A stretch of 64,000 nucleotides of DNA. Source: Nematopogon swammerdamellus (lineage: Eukaryota; Arthropoda; Insecta; Lepidoptera; Adelidae). Shown here piece after piece: positions 56,340 to 64,000 of the stretch (its first letter is position 1; each line of letters starts with the position of its first letter). The notes beneath the pieces were generated by a model, which searched no databases, was not told the DNA's origin, and worked only from the letters and a program-made list of their open reading frames with translations. The translations under genes were made by a program, and so were the position numbers. The stretch lies in contig OX336340.1 in assembly GCA_946902875.1 (NCBI GenBank), positions 9,135,739-9,199,738 on the forward strand, given 5' to 3'.

Positions 56340-56374
56340 GCGGAATCGCTCGGCCTTCGGCCTCGCGATTCCGC
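56340..56374. repeat. Perfect 35-bp palindrome with GGCCTTCGGCC core
   Basis: GCGGAATCGC (56340-56349) pairs with GCGATTCCGC (56365-56374); the inner part tcggccttcggcctc is also palindromic around TTC. The core equals the one in every minisatellite unit of the Helitron arms. Confidence 0.92.
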
Positions 56375-56417
56375 CTCGCTTTCCAATCCGATCTTGACCC
56401 AATTAAAATAGGACCAC

Positions 56418-56764
56418 GTCAGCTTCGATAGCTCAGTGGTGCAGACAGTCAACTGTCGCTATTGAATTTTAAGCAACGCTGGGTGCGGTCAGTACTTAGA
56501 TGGGTGACCGCTGACCGTTGGAGGCTGACCAAGGTTCGGATTCCTCGTAAAACTGTAAGTCCCTTCCCTCGTAATTTTACTTGGTGGTAGGGTTTAACCT
56601 TCCCGGGTTGGTACCACCGCACTGAATTAAACGTCGGTCGAAACGGCTATGTAAATAGTTTGTGTTTTCCGACCAGTTCAGTGTAGTCAGCACGATCAAA
56701 GGGGGAAGCACTGACATGGCACTGGTGTTATGGGCTGACATCACGGACGTTGTAGGTGATGTTG
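56418..56764 (+). mobile_element. Chimeric SINE with the clearest tRNA-5S-tRNA head
   Basis: A box TAGCTCAGTGGT at 56429-56440 in a tRNA-like 5' arm. The 5S-like segment is at 56467-56511 (TTAAGCAACG, then GGTCAGTACTTAGATGGGTG, then ACCGC). B box GGTTCGGATTCC is at 56533-56544. The T1 tail follows. It runs into a minisatellite at 56765 where a poly(A) would be expected. The 5S-like segment agrees with the insect 5S rRNA 3' half at nearly every position recalled. Confidence 0.85.
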
Positions 56765-56960
56765 CAGAACTTAGTAGAATGGACAGACATAAACGTGTTA
56801 CGGAAGCCTACTTTTATTATAAAATAACCGTCGGAGGACCTTGGTTGAAAATTGTAAAATTTAGTAGAACGGATAGACATGCATATGTTACGGAACCCTA
56901 CATTCATTTTGCAGAACTTAGTAGAATGGACAGACATAAACGTGTTACGGAACCCTACTT
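56765..56960 (+). repeat. Three ~48-bp repeat units after a SINE
   Basis: cagaacttagtagaatggac, then agacataaacgtgttacgga and a/gccctac, at about 56764, 56856 (diverged) and 56911. Units 1 and 3 are almost identical. They sit where the SINE poly(A) should be. Confidence 0.85.
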
Positions 56961-58090
56961 AACAGTTGCACTCCGGGAGTGCCGGCAGATCCCGTGCCAC
57001 TCTAACTTAACCCTTAACGCAATGACTTAAGGTTTCATTTTAAAAATGACGCTGACGCGATGTCGCGAGTTATACATGTTTACCCACCTAAAAAAGTGCC
57101 AAGAGCCGCTAAAGAAGTTTTCACTTCAAAAACCTCAGGGTTATCCCCTTTCAAATAAAAAAAAAAAGAATTTTCAAAATCGGCCCACAATTGACGGAGT
57201 AATCGCGTAACAAACATCCAAAAAAAGAAAACATACCGTCGAATTGAGAATCTTTTAGGTCTAAAGTAAATTTCTCGTGAAGACAAATGCAACGAGCCCA
57301 AACACGATGGGTTTATCATGTGTAGTTTAGGAGTTCCTATGGCCACCTTCTGTCTCCATCATCAAACCAGCTCGATGGTACTCGGTACAGTAGGTACTGG
57401 CCAGGTACCATAATAAATTAAGCGCCGGTCGGAAAAGATAAAAAAATTTCAAATTTAGAATATTCATGAAACAAGGGTCCGAATATGTATCACTAGTATA
57501 TCGATTCATGTATTTCAACAGGACAGAGAAAATTTCAAAATATTAGGTATTTAATACTTTTTAGTTTTTTTTTTTTTTGTTTTTTGGAAATCGGTTTAAT
57601 ATTTTTTAAAACAGTTTTTATTTCATTCTTTTTAGTAATATTACATAAAAAAGAATAATCGAAATCGAATAATCGAAATCGATTGAAGTGGTACAGAATT
57701 ATTCGCCATATGTGTCAGACTGCAAATTGCTGAATAAGTCCACATCACAAATGTTTTGCTGAAGGTAACCACACACCATACTAATTTATCAAACTGAAAA
57801 TTGCCGAAAACGACCACATCACAAGTTTTGCTGAAGGTAACCACACACCATAGTATTATGCTGATTTTTCGAAAACCACTGAACCAATTTCGATAAAATT
57901 GAAATGGGACCACCTCGGAAGTATGACCTAACTAACAAAAAAAGAATTTTCTAAATCGGCCCTCAATTGACGGAGAAATCGTGTTACAAACATACAAAAA
58001 AATAAAAATAAAAAAAAAAATAAAAAAAAAAAACATACAGACGAATTGAGAACCTCCTCCTTTTTTGGAAGTCGGTTAAAAAGAGTGAAA
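56961..58090 (-). repeat. Reverse-strand fragments of the accgacttc repeat family
   Basis: gaattgagaacctcctcc + ttttttggaagtcgg at about 58043-58075 is the family end. Two diverged partial copies precede it (57150-57250 with aatcggcccacaattgacgg; 57640-57990). A tandem pair ctgaaggtaaccacacacca lies at about 57761 and 57832. No coding. Confidence 0.6.
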
Positions 58091-58350
58091 CAAAAAAACT
58101 GTTTTAAAAACATTGCACCGACTTCAAAAAAGAACTAGAACTTAAAAGTGTTAATATTTTTTTTTATTTATATTCGGACACTTGTAGGCGGTACAAAAGC
58201 ACACCTGAAAATTGATAGATGGGCCCCTTTTGTGCTTTTCGTACCGCCTTCAACTCAAGGGTCTGAGTATGAACCAAAAAAATTATTTAACACTTAAGTT
58301 CTAGCTGTTTTTTGAAGTCGGTGCAATGTTTTTTAAAACAGTTTTTTTAT
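58091..58350. repeat. Fold-back repeat, ~64-bp outer and 16-bp inner arms
   Basis: 58091-58154 (actgttttaaaaacattgca, ccgacttcaaaaaagaac...) mirrors 58287-58350. Inside, ggcggtacaaaagca (58187) mirrors tgcttttcgtaccgcc (58233). Closely resembles the 55919-56297 fold-back in design and in its 'aggcggt' centre, so one family. Confidence 0.85.
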
Positions 58351-60448
58351 TAGTCTTATTTTTATCTTTCTATCCAATGAGGAATTTTTTTTAAAATGCA
58401 TAACTGATGCAAAGACACAAAAAAAGTTAAAAGTAGCTGTAGGTACGTACAAATAAAAGTAACGCCTAATCCCGAATTCGCTCAGCGATCATCATAAAAC
58501 CGCCATTCCACGCTCTTCAAATAAACATATACATATACAGTGTATGAATGGAATCGGCGGGAGATCGTTTATGTCTTGTTTCCTAGAGGCCCGAGCGCCC
58601 CGCAGCCTCCAGGGGCCCGGCGGGTGCGTAGGAGAGGTCAGTGTTGAGGTCACGAGGTTGGGCCCGATCGTCTGGCTGTCGGATTATGGAGTTTTATAGC
58701 CGACCGACAATAAAGGTAGGGCCAAAGTAATATTTCCGAAGAAATGTTTGGCAAAAACAGAGGCTCGTAACGGAATTGTTGCGCAAAATGGTTGTATGTC
58801 GTCGTCGAGAGTACGTTGCCATAATACAGAAGACAGTGTCATTAAATCATAAAAAGCTTCACTTTTGTAAACGGACAATGCCATTAAAATAACATCTAAT
58901 CGGAGCGTCCTGTGAGTCACCAGCGACATTCGGCTCACAATGCGCATGCGTCAGATGACTCACATCGCCCGCCAATCCGCGAGGAGCTTTCTTCACAAAA
59001 ATATTTCGTTCCTAATTTGAATTATTTCAATGCCGCTCGGTGCTACCATTCCTTTTGTTAGCGGTTATTTATTGCTTTTTGATTTCACTTTTTTTTATTT
59101 TAATTCAAGAACTCTCGTCTCTGCCATCCAAACTGAGAAACGTACATATTTATGAACTTCACTATAAGTACGGCCTCCGTGGGAATTTCAAAGGGACTTT
59201 TTGCGCGTTGTAGACATAGAAACCGTCGGGAGATCCAGTTCGGCATACACTCGATAACGTCTCAGTGGAAGGATTGTTGTACGCAGATGCGGAGCACAAC
59301 GGCCGCTAGTGCTGTCGAGTACGTCGTTGCCCAACTGCGGCGGTTAATTCGACAAATTGGACGCGCCATCCGCTCGGCCGCGCCGGAAGCGCACGCTCCA
59401 ACAACTGCACAGCTTGATGCGATGTTCTACTTCATTCCGTGCCATCACACACGCCGATACCGCGCCGCGGCTCCTGGGCCACTTTGTGCCGCCTAAATCC
59501 TCCTAGTATACCTGGTCCTTGGTTTCCTGGTCTTTGACTCTGGCTCAACTGCTGTCAATGTTGCTGGTCAATATTAATTATTATTGCACCTGCTGTTGTT
59601 CCGGGTGACTATATTTTGTACTAAGCCAAACTTTTTTGATCAATTGCATGATTTGACTCGAGCTCCTCTTATAGTTAGGTAAAATTGAACGCTTAAGTTT
59701 AAATTTGTCAAACTCCCGCTAGCGTAAAATGGAAAGCTCATTATTCCTGAAAATGTCAATAGTTGTTGTTCTGTTGGTCCGCTATTCTGACTAAAGAGAT
59801 GAACTGCTTCCTTGTTGCACCACCGGTGGAATGTCGACGGGGTGGTGGCGTTGCAACGTGCGGGGAAGGCGGCGCGGCGCGCTCGGCAACGAATCTGCGC
59901 GTGTTGTGATTGCACTGAATTGATACAAGCCGCTTCCCGTGTCCCGTCCGTCCCGCTGCAGCCCGCCGCGCCGCGTCCCGCGCGTGAGACGGCGGATAAA
60001 AAACGCCCGTGTCCTCAATCCGAGCGGGCATTAAACAATAGCTGCCAATCTAGCTCGTTGATGGAGCGGCCATGTTGGAGGCGACGCGCCAATAGCGCGG
60101 GAACTCTGCCACTGTCGTCGGCGGCGTTGTCGTGTCACTTTGCTTGGTTGCACTGCTGCTGTTGGAAGTGTCTATTGCCGTTTATAAGATACCTAGATAG
60201 CAAATTATTTATTGCTCCACAAATATTTTACAAGAAAAAAAACACTATGAATGAATACAGGTACACGAGGTACTAAGGCGAACGGACCTATCTATCCGCT
60301 GAAGAGGTTTCTTCAAGCCAACCTTGAGGTGTGAGATATTAACAAAGATATGTGAAAATTTGAAATCAAACTTTAAAAATAAGCTTGCTTAATATTCATT
60401 TTCGCCCTGTCCGACCTACCGGACTTGAACTGTTATTAAAGATTTAGT
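58351..60448. other. No gene; GC-rich 59170-60170
   Basis: Long overlapping frames on both strands (for example 59152-59496 plus, 59812-60276 plus, 59756-60031 minus) reflect high CpG content. None carries a motif I recognise. A promoter-associated CpG-rich region is possible. Confidence 0.4.
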
Positions 60449-60779
60449 CAGCCATACTCAAAGTGTGCTCCGCGGAGCCCTAGGGTTCCGCGGAGCCTCT
60501 GTGGGGGCTCCGCGAGAATACGAGAAAAAAAAATTCACCCTCTGGCTCGAGAGTGTATTTTTACACTCACAGCTCGGCTGCGCAGACGTCACTTCTTCTC
60601 TTTTTCACTCCTATAGTTTTTATCTTTTATTATTATAATATAATGTAAGTAACTGTTACATTGTAATATGATTTAATAATCATCATGCACAAAAACTATT
60701 TTTTATTTTTATTTTAGGGCTCCGTCAAATATTTCGCTTTTCAAAAGGGTTCCGTCACCAAAAAAGTTTGAGAACCGGT
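60449..60779. mobile_element. hAT-type MITE
   Basis: The left end is CAGCCATACTCAAAGTGTG and the reverse complement of the right end is CACCGGTTCTCAAACTTTTT, similar over ~14 bases. GATTTAGT (60441-60448) and GATTTAGA (60780-60787) flank it, an 8-bp duplication with one change. The interior has duplicated gctccgcggagcc/gttccgcggagcc motifs. 'TTCTCAAACTTTTT' is a well-known hAT MITE end in animals (family knowledge). Confidence 0.75.
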
Positions 60780-62269
60780 GATTTAGAAAATACATTTTGC
60801 AGTAACTGTGCGAATTTCTATAGTACGCAGGGTAAAGTGCATGTTGCTTGAGCAATACCTAAATCAATAAGGTAATGCTCCTGGTTTAGACTCCTCGAGG
60901 TCGCCGCGCCGCCCGCGCCGCTCAGGTCCCCCCGTCACTCTGCCGCCGCTCCGCTTCCCCCATGCTCGCCAACACGCAGGATCGCTTCCCATCGACCCCA
61001 TTACATTAGAATAAACGTAACCTAACCCAATAGTCAGGTTAATCGACGCCAGCACTTGTCGCGAAGGGGAAGACGCTTTCCACCTCGCGAGGGTAGACGA
61101 GTCCCGCGTCATTATGAATACATTGGCACTCGCGACCTTGGCTTACCCCCAGCGTTCACCCTTCGATTGTTTTTCCCCACAAGGTGACACTTGACGTATT
61201 TTGCACCAGAATCCCCTGGCCCATTGTTTTGGTATGTTTTTGGTTGGGGTTACAACTTGACCTCATGCACAAATCGCTAGTGACATGGTAAAAAAGTCAT
61301 TGTTAGTTTTATTTATTTATTTATTCCGTGGAAAACTACGTGTTTATTTCTTATTGCTTATCTCTTTTCTATCTCTTTCTACATTGTAAAGACGCCGCAC
61401 CGTCTATTGTAACCCTGTTAGCTTATCAGCGCGAGTGGATCAGAAAATCCAAAAAAATACAGTCGAATTGAGAACCTCCTTCTTTTTTTGAAGTCGGTTA
61501 AAAATTTGTTCAAATCAGTTCTGTCCAAAAATTTGCTGGTACCAATAATAATATATAATATATAATAATATATAACTCTGTAAATAATTTTATAGAGTTG
61601 TGAAGACGCGTACTAAATATAGCGTGCATACGCATATTATCTGAGTATATTGTTATAGCAATTTTCAGACGTGACTTCCGCATTTCAGAGTAACTTATCG
61701 CGCCAACAAATACTTTACAGGAGGCTCGGCATTCCGTTATTCTGCCTCCGTGAACACCGCACCTCTGACCCCATGACCTTGGCGTTAAGTTAGCGGTCTA
61801 GACTTGCTAGGGCTAAAACGTCATCCGTCAGATTTTGGGGCTACAATTTCTCGCTTGATTTCCAGATGAAGTAGCGAGACGAAGCGAGCGCCAAATCACA
61901 TTTTCGAATTTACGACGAAATGACTTTGGGCGGCGCCGGCGGCGACGCGGCAAATTCACGCCGAGTAGGGGGAAACTGTCGCTACAGCCTACCTACAGCC
62001 TTGCCGCTCGATACTAAAGCGGTCTAAGTTTTAGCACAATCTTGTTGATGGGATAGAACATCATTCAACTTCGAACTAAGGAAGTATAGGTAATATAACA
62101 TTATGTCTACAATAATATTGAAAATAAAGTTTTTCTTTATGCAACCTGCCTGGTTGATTGAATGAAACTTACATCACCTACTAGTGAATGCGTATAACAG
62201 TTACGAACGACTGATCACATAACATACTGAATATGAAATAATTATGCCAATGCAATATTCATCGAACTG
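60780..62269. other. No gene recognised
   Basis: GC-rich 60890-60975. 61450-61505 is a short copy of the accgacttc family end (cgaattgagaacctccttc ... gaagtcggttaaaa). The remainder is AT-rich and unassigned. Confidence 0.45.
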
Positions 62270-62395
62270 GAGGCAGGCCGGTTGCTACCTCCATGTCGAC
62301 TTCAGTCCGCCCACAAACCGGACTGGCACCTCCTCGGGGGTGAGATAGGCCTCCTCGAGCACAGCCACCCAGTTCAGGTGCCATAAAAATAAGTT
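62270..62395 (+). repeat. Dispersed repeat fragment ending ...cacagccacccagttc
   Basis: ctcgagcacagccacccagt at about 62357 equals the segment at 38240-38260, and both are followed shortly by an ataaaaa run. Probably a LINE 3' end. Confidence 0.55.
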
Positions 62396-64000
62396 ATATG
62401 TTGATTAAAACGAACAGAAGAAACTGTAAGTAAAATATTACCTATTCCTAACACAAAACCTATACGTAAGTACTGTCAGCATATTTCTTTAAAAATTTAT
62501 TATTCGTACTTATTAACTCACTAGGAAGGTTACTTGCCTTGGCCTGCTTACCAGGAACAGTCCATTGAGCATAGCGCTATGCGCGCAGGAAGTACCGCCT
62601 GGGACACAAAGCACTCGCTCTCGATTCCAGACGAGTTTGGTTACCCGCGCTGCATTGGACACCTTATTGAAAGAAGTTACGTAATAAGGTATAATTTATT
62701 TATGCCTCTGCTATTGCCCACACGAATGTAAAAAAGTGACATATACCTTAATTCAAACCCAATCTAAAGAAATGTCTGCATTGCACTATGTATGCTTTAA
62801 ATCAATAAAGTGGAAGACAACCAAGAATAACTTCACAGAACGCGGGTACCCGAAGAGTGGTGTTATTGGCTGTGTCTGATGGTACGATGAACTCTTGGGA
62901 ACAACCACCGTGCCAGTTCCCTATAAAACCACTCTGGTTGAATTGAATGCCTATACTGGATGTAAGATGGCTGCATAGCAGCTTCGGCTGTGCTGTCCAG
63001 TATAGCCAACAATTCCAATTTCCAAGGAAATCTCATGTATGCCACCTACCTTCTCAGAGGTGATATTGGTTGGTCGGAGCATGTGCTTTGGCCCCTCTAA
63101 CTCAGCCACCGAGTTACATTTAAAAAATCCTACCATGAAATATAACCGTCCGTCCGTCCGCGCGACTATTTCTCCATTAGTTATTATAGTATTAGGATAC
63201 TCTGATGATGGAAAGAAACTAAATTACAAACTCCGAGTCGTTACTGACAGGCGGCAACGTTTCGCAAATAAATTGCCAACGGTCGCGGTAACGATGTACA
63301 AAAGGAATTGTTTTATATTCCAATTAAATGAGGGTTTTTGTTACCCCGATTAACTGACAGATTAACCGGAGGAACTGCTCGAGGTGTAGCTCAAAGGATT
63401 CAAAAGGATAGAAACGGGACTGGCGAAAAGTTGTCATAAATATTTGTGTATGTTCTATATGGCAAAATAAATATAACTTCAGTTATAGACAACTGTTTCG
63501 TCAACACGGCTCGCATAAATTATTTGTCTTTCTAAACAAAACAAACACAAATGGTGTACACAATGACAAATTATACATACATCTATCTCTCTCTCACATG
63601 CAAATTGTGTGCGTTTGTAGATTATGTTACGGGATCAAAGTAAATTGTATGCAGATTAATGTAAGTATGACAATAATAGTTGTTATTGGAAAAACTAGAC
63701 TTACCAAACTTTAATTTCACCATTGGGCCGACGTTTTTGGAAACGCAAAAATAAACCAAAGACCATCAAATCAAAGCTTGGTGACTGATCATCACCAATA
63801 GTTACGTGCGACAGTTACAGCGCGAAAAAGAGGTTCTAGCGACCTCGCACTATCGGTTGCATTGCGATTGCAGCCCTCTTATGTTGCTAAAACACGCAGC
63901 TAATGCTTTGTGCAAAAACAAAATTAAGTTGCGATCTGTGTGTTGAAAATTTAATTAATGACCTGATTATTTTTATACATAATCATATATCTCACTATCT
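62396..64000. other. No gene recognised
   Basis: 62530-63130 is of balanced composition and looks like old coding-derived repeat. Minus-strand frames near 62863-63136 (for example KLELLAILDSTAEAAM) are short, overlap each other and match no family I know. 63100-63125 again has tcagccaccgagtt. A (GTCC)n trace occurs at 63148-63160. Confidence 0.35.

Larger units (their letters stand above)
55511..56417. mobile_element. Element of the 'accgacttc..aaaaggagg' family with 155-bp fold-back
   Basis: 55518 onwards (accgacttcttcaaaaaagg) is a common lepidopteran repeat start. At 55919-56073 and 56143-56297 two ~155-bp arms are inverted copies of each other (acataaaaccgacttcctaa ... gttgaaggcggtgctaaa), separated by 69 bp. 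A GC-rich palindrome follows (56340-56374). The interior frame 55815-55990 is lysine-rich but not identifiable. Confidence 0.7.

Noticed and set aside
59812..60276. 154-codon plus-strand frame as a gene
   Set aside because: Overlaps equally long frames on the other strand in CpG-rich DNA and shows no recognisable domain.
62863..63136. Overlapping minus-strand frames as a domesticated gene
   Set aside because: Two short frames overlap each other, neither has a clear start, domain or polyA context.
1..64000. CRISPR array, bacterial operons or prophage
   Set aside because: No regularly spaced unique spacers or bacterial gene organisation; the repeat content is that of an insect genome.

Overview
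This window reads as non-coding DNA from an insect, most likely a moth or butterfly (Lepidoptera). The evidence is the company of repeats: mariner elements with TA target duplications, TC...CTAG Helitron-like elements carrying the 'ccgcggcttcgctcgcgtg' type of 3' end, a LINE tail ending in a (GAT)n run after 'ctatgtccagcagtgga', the 'accgacttcaaaaaaggagg' repeat, and the (GTCY)n-bearing repeat with 'cgagttcgactcgcacttggccgg' at one end. I found no convincing host protein-coding exon, rRNA or functional tRNA gene. Base composition alternates between AT-rich stretches and CpG-dense GC islands (for example 1-60, 640-712, 12960-13070, 29150-29215, 53420-53680, 59930-60000). That would suit a large intron or intergenic region, but this is inference.

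Layout. 1-20 kb: GC-rich DNA, an internally deleted mariner (1550-2476), a tetranucleotide-bearing repeat between ~55-bp direct repeats (2754-3325), TA-flanked MITEs (5391-5768 and relatives), a LINE 3' fragment coding a CCHC plus RPD...D domain (6341-7048), and two short Helitron-like elements (8350-8719, 10432-10807). 20-30 kb: a dense SINE and LINE-tail zone, including a SINE whose head joins a tRNA-like A box, a 5S-rRNA-like segment and a tRNA-like T arm. 31.2-37.6 kb: two ~2.94-kb Helitron-like elements in tail-to-tail inverted orientation around a 452-bp spacer. They are identical wherever I compared them, and each carries minisatellite arrays and a captured LINE fragment. 39-42 kb: a MITE with a perfect 10-bp duplication and an almost intact 1.3-kb mariner (40250-41550) spoiled by one frameshift. 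49-52 kb: a structured repeat split by a 1143-bp hAT-type element with a perfect 8-bp duplication; the element carries a CpG-rich block and a 61-codon ORF. 54-64 kb: nested LINE and SINE debris, two long fold-back repeats, a hAT-type MITE, and largely unassignable sequence.

The coding signals are parts of mobile elements and do not form a pathway together. What links them is modularity. One poly(A) tail module is joined to at least two different heads. The same RPD...D LINE domain occurs as five degenerate fragments, two of them inside the inverted Helitron pair. Several elements are nested so that insertion order can be read. Alignments were done by eye, so element edges away from a clear TIR or target duplication are approximate.
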